From positions 1-64,000 of the forward strand of contig JALOPI010000015.1 of the NCBI GenBank assembly GCA_025453975.1: a DNA stretch of 64,000 bases. Direction: 5' to 3'. Source of the stretch: Syntrophobacteraceae bacterium (GTDB lineage: Bacteria; Desulfobacterota; Syntrophobacteria; Syntrophobacterales; Syntrophobacteraceae). Below the pieces are notes generated by a model, which saw nothing but the letters and a program-made list of their open reading frames with translations, was not told the DNA's origin and did no database searches. Below, in pieces: positions 15,698-23,766 of this stretch. Positions within the stretch are counted from its first letter, which is position 1. Every line of letters begins with the position of its first letter. The translations under genes and the position numbers were made by a program.

Positions 15698-16708
15698 CTA
15701 GGACTGAACCTGGTTTATGGCTGAAAGCTGCCACCGAGAGGTCCCCACATCCCGGCAAAAAGTCCAGAATTCCTGAAACTTAACCGGATTCATGCGGTCT
15801 CCCTCCACCATCTCGCGGGTCGTCGCGTCTATGGTGTAATCCAGCAGGTTGGCCGTGAAGAGCACGGTGACATAATCCTTTCCAGCCTCCTGCCACACTT
15901 CGGCCAGCTCCACCTTGCGGACGGCGATGTTCTCCAGACGGTTGATCACGCCCTTCTGGTTCATCGTATTGAACTCGTTCCGGAAGTATTCCGCCATTTC
16001 GTCGGTCAATATGCCCCCGATGCCATCGAGACTTCGATTGGTCCACCCGGCCTGGATGCGAAAGAAGAGGTCCTGCACGGTCTCCTTGAATTTCTCTTCG
16101 TCGAATGCGGGATCCATGCTCCGGATTTGCTGAATTCCGCGATCCACGTCACCGGGACCAGCGTCCGGGTCCTGGGGATACCCCGAAGCTTGAGGCCCCT
16201 GGTACGGGGGTGAGCCCGTATAACTCTCGAGGCCGGGGGATACACCCGAGTACGCACTGGCGTTGGCGAAGCTCTGCTCCCGGCGCTTCTTGAAGAAACG
16301 GTAGGCGAAGTAAAGGAGCAGCCCGAGGAGGGCGATCTCCAGAAATCCGATACCGCCTCCCCCCGCACCGCCCGTCGCGGCGTGTCCCATTCCGCCAAAG
16401 AGAAGACTGCCGATCATGCCGCCGGCAAGGCCGCCAGCCAGCCCCTGGAGAAACGGGCTGCGGCTGAAGAATCCCCCCGAAGGCTGGGTTGAGCCGGCGA
16501 AGCCCGGATTGCGTCCGGGGGTGCTCATGCCGGGCGCGCTCTGAGTCGGTCCAGATGGAGATTGTGGCGACGAGTAGCTCTTGCTGCCTCGACTCCCCAT
16601 GGAGCGCCCGCCGCCAGCCCGGGCCCAGGCGCTCGATTCGATGACGAGGGCCATGGCAAAGAAAAGAAGCGTTGATAAAGCTAGGGTCACGTGCAGTTTT
16701 CTGGTCAT
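15698..16708 (-). CDS. TIM44-like domain membrane protein
   Basis: A 336-aa protein with a signal peptide (MTRKLHVTLALSTLLFFAMALVIE cut near SSAWARA). A Gly/Ser/Pro-rich region follows, then hydrophobic glycine-rich segments (GLAGGLAGGMIGSLLFGG) and a membrane helix (GFLEIALLGLLLYFAYRFF) followed by KKRRE. The C-terminal ~150 residues (DEEKFKETVQDLFFRIQAGWTNRSLDG to the end) match the Tim44-like fold found in bacterial TimA-like and mitochondrial Tim44 proteins. Bacterial members are usually single genes of unclear function, possibly in membrane-protein or envelope homeostasis. The start at 16708 has AAGGA just upstream; the open frame extends to 16975 but the extra part has no signal sequence. 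Confidence 0.8.
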   Translation of the reverse strand: MTRKLHVTLALSTLLFFAMALVIESSAWARAGGGRSMGSRGSKSYSSPQSPSGPTQSAPGMSTPGRNPGFAGSTQPSGGFFSRSPFLQGLAGGLAGGMIGSLLFGGMGHAATGGAGGGGIGFLEIALLGLLLYFAYRFFKKRREQSFANASAYSGVSPGLESYTGSPPYQGPQASGYPQDPDAGPGDVDRGIQQIRSMDPAFDEEKFKETVQDLFFRIQAGWTNRSLDGIGGILTDEMAEYFRNEFNTMNQKGVINRLENIAVRKVELAEVWQEAGKDYVTVLFTANLLDYTIDATTREMVEGDRMNPVKFQEFWTFCRDVGTSRWQLSAINQVQS

Positions 16709-16971
16709 CGATGTTTCCTTTCCGATCCATGCTGAACACTTCAAGCACGCCAGGGGACATCGTGTCCCTTGGCGCCCGATTCTGAAAGCTCCTGGCTCCT
16801 GACTTCCAGCGCCTGGCTCCCGGCTGACTTCCCCCGGGATTCCAGTGGAGTGCGCCTTCATTTCACTGATCACTGAACGGGTTATGGCTCCCGCGCCAGG
16901 GTTTCCCGCCGCGTGGGTCAGGCCCTTGCCAAAGGGCCATCCGAGCTGGCCATGGCCCCGAGAGTACGGGC

Positions 16972-17262
16972 TCACAGAGCGGCGGCCCGCTGTCCGGCTT
17001 CACGCTTTCCCCTTCCACGGGGCCTGTCATGCTCACCTTCCAGGCTGCCCGGTCCCGCGGCATTGTACTCGGCGATGATCCGACGCACCGTTCCCTCGGC
17101 GAGCCCCGTGTGCACCGCGATCTGAGCCAATGGTCTGGGGTCGACCATGGCATTGTAGATCACCAGCCATTTCTGGAGAGCCAGTGCCCCTCCCCGCATG
17201 CTCATTCTCATTCTCACTTCGTCCAGTGAAAGGTGATGTGCCACCCTTGCCTGCCCATTCAT
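16972..17262 (-). CDS. Small helix-turn-helix protein, like the N-terminal domain of IS630 transposases
   Basis: A 96-aa protein with a strong GGAGGA six bases before ATG 17262. Residues ~10-75 (LSLDEVRMRMSM...ALQKWLVIYNAM...LAQIAVHTGLAEGTVRRIIAEYNAAGPGSLE) follow the winged/homeodomain-like helix-turn-helix found at the start of IS630-type transposases. No DDE domain follows: the frame ends after a basic tail (DRPRGRGKREAGQR). It is either a domesticated DNA-binding protein or a transposase remnant. The good ribosome binding site and clean frame favour a working gene. No terminal inverted repeats were seen around it. Confidence 0.65.
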   Translation of the reverse strand: MNGQARVAHHLSLDEVRMRMSMRGGALALQKWLVIYNAMVDPRPLAQIAVHTGLAEGTVRRIIAEYNAAGPGSLEGEHDRPRGRGKREAGQRAAAL

Positions 17263-17779
17263 GTCTATTCCTCCGCTATTCGACGGCTCGACAGCAACAG
17301 TCATCCGCTGAAGCCTCCGGGGGCTTCCGCCAGTTTTCGGCTCGACTCGGCAACCGAGCCGTCCCTGCTGTTTGGCGATCCTCAGGGAGCAACAGGAGTG
17401 CCAAACGGCCCCAAACGCCCGGAACCGCGCTTGAGGGCGGCCATGAAGCCCCCGCTCACCAGCTTGCCGGAAGCAAGACTGAAAGTTTTGTTCAATGAAA
17501 CTGGTCATTATGTTCAATTCGGGTAAATTATGTTCCGATTCAGGCCGGCATCGCCGGAGCCTGGCCGATGAGGACATACCCGGCCGGCTGAGTCCGGAAA
17601 ATGTCCTGGTGCCGTCGACAGGAGTGGCGGAGACAAACGCCTTGGCTCGCAGCCGATGGCGGCTCGTGTATTCCTGCTCCGCCCGGCTTCCCTTCGAAAT
17701 GACGAGCCCGGATCCTCGGAAATCCCGCGCGGAGATCCATGACATCCGGGCTGAATCCTTGACCACGACCAGGAGCAAT
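17263..17779. other. Divergent intergenic region; no gene supported
   Basis: This 517-bp spacer lies between the small HTH gene (-) and a glycosyltransferase (+). An AT-rich stretch around 17485-17540 is the best candidate promoter zone. Both flanking frames are open into the spacer but without start signals. Confidence 0.4.
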
Positions 17780-18877
17780 ATGGGCAAGCACCCTCCAAAA
17801 GTGGCTTATTACATCACGCCCCACGGCTTCGGACACGCGGTTCGATCCCTCGAGATCGTCCGCACCCTGCTTGCCATGGCTCCCGGCATGGAGATCTCCA
17901 TCGTCAGCGACGTCCCCGAATTTCTCATGGAGGAAAACGTTGGCCACCCCCTCCCCTATCGGCGGAAACGGCTGGATGTGGGCCTGACACAGCTGGACAG
18001 CATCCGTTTCGATCTCGCATCGACCCTTTCCGAGCTTGCGCACCTCCGGGACCGGGCGGAAGAGCTCCTGGCCGAAGAGGTCGCCTATCTGAAGGACGGT
18101 CGGTTCGACCTGTTGGTGGCCGACATCCCTTTTCTGGCCTTCCAGGCGGCCCGCCTCCGCGGCATCCCCGCTCTGGGGGTGGGGAACTTCACCTGGGACT
18201 GGATCTATTCGGCCTACTCCAGCCAGGATCCCGGATGGCGCGGGATCATCCAGTGGACCGCCCACGGCTACGGCCTTTGCGACCTCCTGCTTCAGCTTCC
18301 CATGCATGGAGACTGCTCGGCATGCCCCAAGCGGGCGGATGTACCCCTGGTGGCCCGCCATTCCAAACGCTCCCCAGGGGAGACACGAAGGGTCCTGGGG
18401 CTCAACTCCCGGCAGCCCGCCTATCTCCTGGCCTTCACCACCCTGAGCCTGGATGCCGAAGCTCTGAGCGCCGTGGAGGGAATTCCAGAAGCGGTCTTTC
18501 TCTTCAAGCACCCCCTGCGCTACGCGCTCTCCAACGGCCTCTGCCTGGATGGCCTCGATCTCTCCTACGCAGACGTCGTCGCAGCCGTCGACGCCGTGAT
18601 CACCAAACCAGGCTATGGCATCGTTTCCGACTGCCTGGCCCATGGCACCCCCATGATTTACACTGACCGCGGCCCCTTCCCCGAGTACCCCATTCTGGTG
18701 GAAGCCATGCGAGCCCATCTGCCGGTGGCATATCTTCCAGCGGAGGATCTCTACGCAGGCCGCTGGAGGGAGGCTTTGGAGGAAGCCCGCGGCCTGCCTC
18801 CACGGCCGGTCTCGATCCGCACGGACGGTGCAGAGGTCTGTGCCCGTGAGATCCTGGGCTTTCTGGCGGGGCGCTGA
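17780..18877 (+). CDS. GT-B glycosyltransferase (MurG/GT28-like)
   Basis: A 365-aa cytoplasmic protein starting MGKHPPKVAYYITPHGFGHAVRS. The HGFGHAVRSLEIVRTLL motif is the N-terminal glycine-rich loop of MurG-like and L-arabinokinase-type GT-B proteins. The C-terminal half has DVVAAVDAVITKPGYGIVSDCLAHGTPMIYTDRGPFPEYPIL, the nucleotide-sugar-binding pattern (KPGYG, GTP, EYPIL). It has no membrane segment. The start at 17780 has AGGAG only four bases upstream; the frame is open further to 17495 without homology. It probably transfers a sugar to a lipid or small acceptor; the substrate cannot be read from the sequence. An Smr-domain gene follows after 80 bp. Confidence 0.75.
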   Translation: MGKHPPKVAYYITPHGFGHAVRSLEIVRTLLAMAPGMEISIVSDVPEFLMEENVGHPLPYRRKRLDVGLTQLDSIRFDLASTLSELAHLRDRAEELLAEEVAYLKDGRFDLLVADIPFLAFQAARLRGIPALGVGNFTWDWIYSAYSSQDPGWRGIIQWTAHGYGLCDLLLQLPMHGDCSACPKRADVPLVARHSKRSPGETRRVLGLNSRQPAYLLAFTTLSLDAEALSAVEGIPEAVFLFKHPLRYALSNGLCLDGLDLSYADVVAAVDAVITKPGYGIVSDCLAHGTPMIYTDRGPFPEYPILVEAMRAHLPVAYLPAEDLYAGRWREALEEARGLPPRPVSIRTDGAEVCAREILGFLAGR

Positions 18878-18957
18878 GCAGAGCACCTGGACCCCCTCCC
18901 GCGGAAAAGGACGGGCATGGGCAGCCGGGTCACACCCATGGGACGAAAGGACGCATC

Positions 18958-19290
18958 ATGAGCTATTTCAATGAGATCGATGAGCTTGACGGGCCGACGG
19001 CCCAGGACGCCCCGGAGGACGAGCCCCTGGCCATCCCCATCGAGGAGGCACTGGACCTGCACACCTTCCGACCAGCGGAGGTCGGGGACCTGCTGGATGA
19101 TTATCTCGAGGCTGCGCGGGAGAAGGGGTTCCGTGAAGTGCGGATCATTCACGGGAAGGGATCGGGGCAGCTGAGGCACCGTGTCCAGGTCATCCTGGAG
19201 CGTCACCCCCTCGTGGTCTCCTTCAAGCCGGCTGAGGCCTCACGAGGGGGATGGGGGGCGACCGTTGTCACCCTCAAGGCTGGCGATTGA
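18958..19290 (+). CDS. Smr-domain protein
   Basis: A 110-aa stand-alone Smr (small MutS-related) domain. It shows the family's two hallmarks: LDLHTFRPAEV, like the LDLHG motif near the start, and VRIIHGKGSGQLR, the HGKG motif of the nuclease active site. An acidic 30-residue N-terminal extension precedes the domain. Smr domains nick DNA or cleave RNA on stalled ribosomes. The start ATG 18958 follows GGACGAAAGG. It lies 80 bp after the glycosyltransferase on the same strand and may share its transcript. Confidence 0.85.
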   Translation: MSYFNEIDELDGPTAQDAPEDEPLAIPIEEALDLHTFRPAEVGDLLDDYLEAAREKGFREVRIIHGKGSGQLRHRVQVILERHPLVVSFKPAEASRGGWGATVVTLKAGD

Positions 19291-19350
19291 GGCTTCCGGA
19301 GCCCCATCGCTTCCGGTCTTCGGGGATGGGTGAGGAGAGAGGAGCGGGAG

Positions 19351-19387
19351 CGCCGTGGGGCGAGGCGAAGCAGCCCGCCCCTCGGCG
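19351..19387. terminator. Imperfect hairpin between convergent genes
   Basis: Arms 19351-19366 and 19373-19387 (CGCCGTGGGGCG and near-complement) form a GC-rich stem around a short loop between the Smr gene (+) and the gene ending at 19400 (-). There is no T run, so it is only a candidate. Confidence 0.35.
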
Positions 19388-19399
19388 TCCGAGACTTCG

Positions 19400-20146
19400 C
19401 TAGCGGCGATCGATGGTGATCTCGTAGCGTCGAACGCGATCGTCGGGACGCACCGACGCCAGGAGCGAAAAGAGACGGCCGTTGAGACCCATCTGCTTCA
19501 TGGCCTTGCGATCCACTTCCAGCTCGGCCACCTGGCACACCTGTCTCTGGATCACGCTGCCCTCCCCGTCGTAGAGATTGAGGACGAACCCATTCTGGGT
19601 CAAATCGTTTCGACTCGACACGACTTTCCTCATTTGAACCATGAGGCCGGTGCCCGGCGCGCTCACCACTTCCGAGAAGTCGGCCTGCAGGTCGTACATG
19701 GCTCCGTGGACCCTTTCACGGCTTCGACGGCTGGCCTCGGTGCCACGGCCGGTGCGCAGGAGCTGGAGGCTCTCTTCGGGGCTGAGCTTCTGGGAAACCG
19801 TCTCACCGGAAGGCGAGGCGCTGATGAGATCGCGCAGCATCTTCACATGCGTCGACTTGCCCTCCGCCTCCACATTCTCCGCCATGACCTCGGGATCGAA
19901 CTCGCGATTGACGACCACTTCCTGCACCGATGCGACCTGCACCCTGGGAACCCCAGCCACGCCCCCGGGGATCTCGAACTTGAGCTCCCCGCCTTCCTCC
20001 CAGTAGTAGGGGACTTCCACGGAGGTACCGTCGGTCATCTTGAGCCGAAGGGGACCGCCCCAGACCCACGAGCTTCCGACAGCCAGGGTCAGGCAGAGCC
20101 CAAATCCCAGACCTACATAAACTTTACGGACCACGCTGTGTTTCAT
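19400..20146 (-). CDS. Secreted protein of unknown function
   Basis: A 248-aa protein with an N-terminal signal or anchor (MKHSVVRKVYVGLGFGLCLTLAVGSS) followed by a short beta-rich domain (GPLRLKMTDGTSVEVPYYWEEGGELKFEIPGGVAGVPRVQVASVQEVV). That part resembles the small sequence seen in envelope proteins where a residue-lined strand binds a modified Lys or Glu (K..DG...V). A helical segment and a second beta region (YDLQADFSEVVSAPGTGLMVQM) follow. I do not recognise the family. GAGGG eight bases before ATG 20146 sets the start. Confidence 0.6.
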   Translation of the reverse strand: MKHSVVRKVYVGLGFGLCLTLAVGSSWVWGGPLRLKMTDGTSVEVPYYWEEGGELKFEIPGGVAGVPRVQVASVQEVVVNREFDPEVMAENVEAEGKSTHVKMLRDLISASPSGETVSQKLSPEESLQLLRTGRGTEASRRSRERVHGAMYDLQADFSEVVSAPGTGLMVQMRKVVSSRNDLTQNGFVLNLYDGEGSVIQRQVCQVAELEVDRKAMKQMGLNGRLFSLLASVRPDDRVRRYEITIDRR

Positions 20147-20376
20147 CCTTCGCACCCTCTGATCTTGTTGGAGTTCAGCCATGAGCGCCGGGGGACCCTC
20201 CGAGCCAGGGCTCCCCGCTTTCGAATTAGCTTTACGCCACATGGAATGTATTATAGACGTCTGTACTCACCCTGGACGGGTGTGCTGCGCTCTTCGGACT
20301 TTCATCGCCAGTGAGGGGATATTCGGGAGAATCACGGCAAAGCTTGACATCATGTTGATGCCGGGAGCCCGGGGGC

Positions 20377-20490
20377 TCAATATTGTTGACTTAACGCCAC
20401 TCCGGTGAAAGCCGGGGGTCAGAAAACCTCATGAAAACCCGATCCGGCTTTCACCGGAATGACGCTCCCGGCTTATGTCAACAGTATTGA
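20377..20490. repeat. Intergenic inverted-repeat element (REP/MITE-like)
   Basis: The outer arms 20377-20394 and 20473-20490 match 16 of 18 as inverted repeats (TCAATATTGTTGACTTAA type). The inner arms 20401-20415 and 20444-20458 are a perfect 15-bp inverted repeat (TCCGGTGAAAGCCGG). Flanking GCCGGGAG/CTCCCGGC pieces at 20360 and 20465 extend it. The core TTCCGGTGAAAGCCGGAAT is typical of dispersed repeats in many proteobacterial genomes. It sits just upstream of the PfkB gene. Confidence 0.75.
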
Positions 20491-20560
20491 AGCGGTGGTG
20501 GGGGGTATAAGCATCGACCGTCAGGGATAAGGGCTCAATTCCATTCAAGGAGAAATTGCG

Positions 20561-21499
20561 ATGCGCACTTTCATCTCCGGGTCATTGGCTTATGACCGCA
20601 TCATGGATTTTCCCGGACGTTTTGCGGATCATATACTACCGAACAAGATTCACGTACTCAACGTGTGCTTCAACATCAATGGCCTGGTGGAGAAATTCGG
20701 GGGGACCGCCGGGAACATCGGCTACACCCTGGGGCTGCTCGGAGAGCAGCCGTTCATCGTGGCCACGGCCGGTGACGACTTCGGCCGCTACAGGGAGTGG
20801 CTACGCTCCCACGGGCTTTCGGATCGTTGGGTGAGACCGATATCCGGCGTGCTCACGGCCGGTGCCTACATCACAACGGACCTGGATGACAATCAGATCA
20901 CCGCGTTCAATCCGGGCGCCATGGCGCACGAAGCCGAGCTGCCGCCCCTCGATGACTCCACCGAGCCCACCCAGGTGCTCATCGGCCCGGGGAACAAGGC
21001 GGACATGGCGGGCTTCGCAGTCAAGGCACGAGAGGCTGCCGTCCCCTTCTTCTTCGACCCAGGTCAGAGCCTGAACATCTGGCAGGGGGAAGAGATCCGG
21101 CAGGCCGTGCAGGGAGCCGCCGCCTTCATCTCCAACGACTACGAGCTCTCACAGTTCCTGCAAATCGCCGCATGGAGCATGAGCGACCTCTACCGGGCCG
21201 TGCAGATGGTAATCACCACTCAGGGTCCAGAAGGCGTGATCCTGGATCGGCAGGGTGAAAAGCTCCTCATTCCGGCGGTGCCCGTGAAGGACGTTCTGGA
21301 CCCCACGGGGGCCGGGGACGCTTTTCGCGCCGGCCTGCTCAAGGGGCGCGCCATGGGGCTGGACTGGGACCTCTGCTGCCAGCTCGGAACCGTTGCCGCC
21401 GCCTATGCCGTGGAGCACTATGGAACCCAGGAGCACCAGCTCGACTGGCAAGCTTTCTGCCGACGTTACGATGACAACTTCGGTCCGCTCATCTGCTGA
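20561..21499 (+). CDS. PfkB-family sugar/nucleoside kinase
   Basis: A 312-aa ribokinase-superfamily enzyme. The N-terminal part has GGTAGNIGYTLGLLG (substrate-binding glycine motif). The C-terminal signature DPTGAGDAFRAGLLKG contains the catalytic Asp and the anion hole, preceded by TQGPEGVIL. It resembles adenosine-kinase-like PfkB members (NVCFNINGLVEKFGGTAGN), which phosphorylate a nucleoside or sugar with ATP. The exact substrate is not fixed by the sequence. ATG 20561 follows AAGGAGAAATTGCG. Its last 34 bases overlap the 3' end of the convergent P-type ATPase gene. Confidence 0.88.
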   Translation: MRTFISGSLAYDRIMDFPGRFADHILPNKIHVLNVCFNINGLVEKFGGTAGNIGYTLGLLGEQPFIVATAGDDFGRYREWLRSHGLSDRWVRPISGVLTAGAYITTDLDDNQITAFNPGAMAHEAELPPLDDSTEPTQVLIGPGNKADMAGFAVKAREAAVPFFFDPGQSLNIWQGEEIRQAVQGAAAFISNDYELSQFLQIAAWSMSDLYRAVQMVITTQGPEGVILDRQGEKLLIPAVPVKDVLDPTGAGDAFRAGLLKGRAMGLDWDLCCQLGTVAAAYAVEHYGTQEHQLDWQAFCRRYDDNFGPLIC

Positions 21500-23712
21500 G
21501 GATGCCCCTCGGGTCTACCGTCACCGACTCGGCCCGGCCCCGATCCCAGAAGGCGGAGACCATTGAAGATCACCAGCAGGGAAGCGCCCATGTCGGCCGC
21601 AATGGCGCTCCAGAGTGTAGCGATTCCCCCCGCGGCCATCCCGAGGAAGAGGATCTTCACCGCCAGCGAAAAGAAGATGTTCTGCTGGATGACGGCAAGG
21701 GTTCGCCTGGAATGAGCGATCAGCCAGGGGAGCCGGGTGAGGTCGTCGGACATCAGGGCCACATCGGCGGTCTCGATGGCGGCATCGGCTCCGATGGCCC
21801 CCATGGCGATCCCCAGATTCGAAGCCGCAAGGGCCGGCGCATCATTGATGCCGTCACCCACCATGGCCACCCGGCCGTACTTTTCGTTCAAGTGGACCAC
21901 CACCTCGACCTTGTCCTGGGGCAGCAGCTCCGCCTGGTACCGATCGACGCCCGTGGCGGCGGCGACGGCCTCTCCCGTCCTTTCGCCGTCCCCCGTGAGG
22001 AGGATCAGCCGCTCGATTCCCAGGCTCCTGAGTGATTCCACCACGGCTGGGGCTTCGAACCGGATCTCGTCGGTCAGGCTCATGATCCCGCACACATGGT
22101 CCTCGGTCCACATCATGACGACCGAATGGCCGGCGTTTTCAAGCTCCTCGGCGATGCGGTGAGCCTCGGGGGTTTCGTGGCCCCATTCCTCCAGCAGCCG
22201 GTGACTCCCGATCCAGTAGGTGCGAGAATCGATCACCCCCTGGGCGCCCTGGCCCGGAAGCACCGTCAAGTGCTCGGCGGGCGTGTAGGACAGCCCTCTC
22301 TCGTCAGCCAGCCGCAGAATGGCTCCCGCGACGGGATGCGTGGAGTGGGTCTCGAGGGCCGCCGCTCGAGCGAGCAGCTCCTCCTCGGTGTGGTCGTCGA
22401 GGGGGACGATCTGCTGAACCACGGGACGACCGTGGGTCAAGGTCCCGGTCTTGTCGAAGGCGATGGCCCTGAGGCGGGCCGGTGCCTCCAGGTAGGCTCC
22501 CCCCTTGATGAGCACGCCGTTCCGTGCCGCCGTGGTCAGACCGGCAACGATGCTGACGGGTGTTGAGATCACCAGGGAGCATGGACATGCGATGACCAGG
22601 ACCACGAGGGCCTGGTAAAGCCACGAAGCCCAGTTTCCGCCGAGAATCAAGGGCGGGGCCACGGCGATGAGGCAGGCCACCCCGAGCATGAGGGGGGTGT
22701 AGACGCGGGCGAACCGCTCGACGAACTGCTCAGTGGGCGCCCGGCGCGACTGGGCCGCCTCCACCATCTGGATGATCCGGGCGAGGGTCGTGTCCGATGC
22801 GGGCCGGGTCGAGCGAAACTCCATGCTCCCCTCCAGGTTGATGGTCCCGGCATAGACCTCGTCCCCCACCCCCTTGGCCACGGGCAGGGGCTCTCCCGTG
22901 ATGGATGACTGGTCGATGGAGGTGGAGCCCCTGGTGACCACTCCGTCCAGGGGCAGCTTTTCCCCGGGTCGCACGAGCACCGTGGCTCCCACCGGGACCC
23001 GCTCCACCGGTGCCTCCTCGATGTCGCCGTCCGTCGGGCAAAGGAATCGTGCCGTGAGGGGTGAGATATCGATCAAGGCCTTGATGGCGTTTCGTGCCCG
23101 CCCGATGCTCCAGCTTTCCAGAAGCAGCGCCAGGGAAAAGAGGAAGGTCACCGAGGCCGCTTCCAGCCACTCCCCGATTCCCATGGCTCCGAGGACGGCC
23201 ACGGCCATGAGGAGATTCATGTCCGGCCTCAGAGCGCGGGCCGCGGCCAGGGCGCGGGGCGCGATGCGCCAGCCGCCCAGGAGGACCGCGCCCCCATAGG
23301 ACGCCAGTGCCAGCGGATGCAGCCCCACTTCTTCCGGGGAGCCCTCGGCCAGCGCATCCAGCAGACTCCCCGCGAAAAAGGTCTGAATCGCGATGCCGGC
23401 CACCATGGCGAGGCCGCTCAGGGCACAGAGCACCAGAGGTCCCCGGCGCTGCCAGAAGGTCCCGGCCACGGGACAGGTGCCCGCCGGGCACGCATCATCC
23501 CAGGGAACGGCTTCCATGCCCGCGGACGACACGGCCTGCCGTATCGCCTCCTCGGTGACCGTCGTGCCCAGGATCACCACCGTCATTTTGCCGGCCAGAA
23601 GATCGAACTGCAGGTTCAGCTCGCCGCCGACCAGAGGTCCGACCCGATCCTTGAGCAGGCCGATCTCCTGGGCGCAGCACATGCCCCGAATCCGGAAAAC
23701 CATTTTCTGCAT
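21466..23712 (-). CDS. zntA: P1B-type heavy-metal (Zn/Cd/Pb) transporting ATPase
   Basis: A 748-aa inner-membrane pump. The N-terminal metal-binding domain (MQKMVFRIRGMCCAQEIGLLK) has a CC..E site in place of the usual GMDCxxC, as in CadA/ZntA relatives. Next come eight predicted membrane helices, the actuator motif TGEPLPVAKG, the metal-site CPC in ACPCSLVISTPVSIV (~377), the phosphorylation loop DKTGTLTHG (~420), GDGINDAPALA, and a last helix pair with ADMGASLLVIFNGLRLL carrying the Asp typical of the P1B-2 subgroup. It exports Zn(II), Cd(II) or Pb(II). It lies 54 bp downstream of the AsmA-like gene and overlaps pfkB tail to tail. No metal-responsive regulator is adjacent. Confidence 0.93.
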   Translation of the reverse strand: MQKMVFRIRGMCCAQEIGLLKDRVGPLVGGELNLQFDLLAGKMTVVILGTTVTEEAIRQAVSSAGMEAVPWDDACPAGTCPVAGTFWQRRGPLVLCALSGLAMVAGIAIQTFFAGSLLDALAEGSPEEVGLHPLALASYGGAVLLGGWRIAPRALAAARALRPDMNLLMAVAVLGAMGIGEWLEAASVTFLFSLALLLESWSIGRARNAIKALIDISPLTARFLCPTDGDIEEAPVERVPVGATVLVRPGEKLPLDGVVTRGSTSIDQSSITGEPLPVAKGVGDEVYAGTINLEGSMEFRSTRPASDTTLARIIQMVEAAQSRRAPTEQFVERFARVYTPLMLGVACLIAVAPPLILGGNWASWLYQALVVLVIACPCSLVISTPVSIVAGLTTAARNGVLIKGGAYLEAPARLRAIAFDKTGTLTHGRPVVQQIVPLDDHTEEELLARAAALETHSTHPVAGAILRLADERGLSYTPAEHLTVLPGQGAQGVIDSRTYWIGSHRLLEEWGHETPEAHRIAEELENAGHSVVMMWTEDHVCGIMSLTDEIRFEAPAVVESLRSLGIERLILLTGDGERTGEAVAAATGVDRYQAELLPQDKVEVVVHLNEKYGRVAMVGDGINDAPALAASNLGIAMGAIGADAAIETADVALMSDDLTRLPWLIAHSRRTLAVIQQNIFFSLAVKILFLGMAAGGIATLWSAIAADMGASLLVIFNGLRLLGSGPGRVGDGRPEGHPQQMSGPKLSS

Positions 23713-23766
23713 CGTCAGGCACCACCCCGAGCCCGTGTATTCGTCATCGATCCGAGAGCGGCCAGC

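Noticed and set aside
15313-15783. Open frame of 156 aa upstream of the TIM44-like gene end
   Set aside because: No ribosome site, odd composition and overlap with the 3' end of a supported gene.
22754-22767. 14-bp match to the last bases of ssrA as a possible att site
   Set aside because: It lies inside the metal ATPase coding sequence (M-V-E-A-A codons) and is shorter than a normal att repeat; no integrase is near it.
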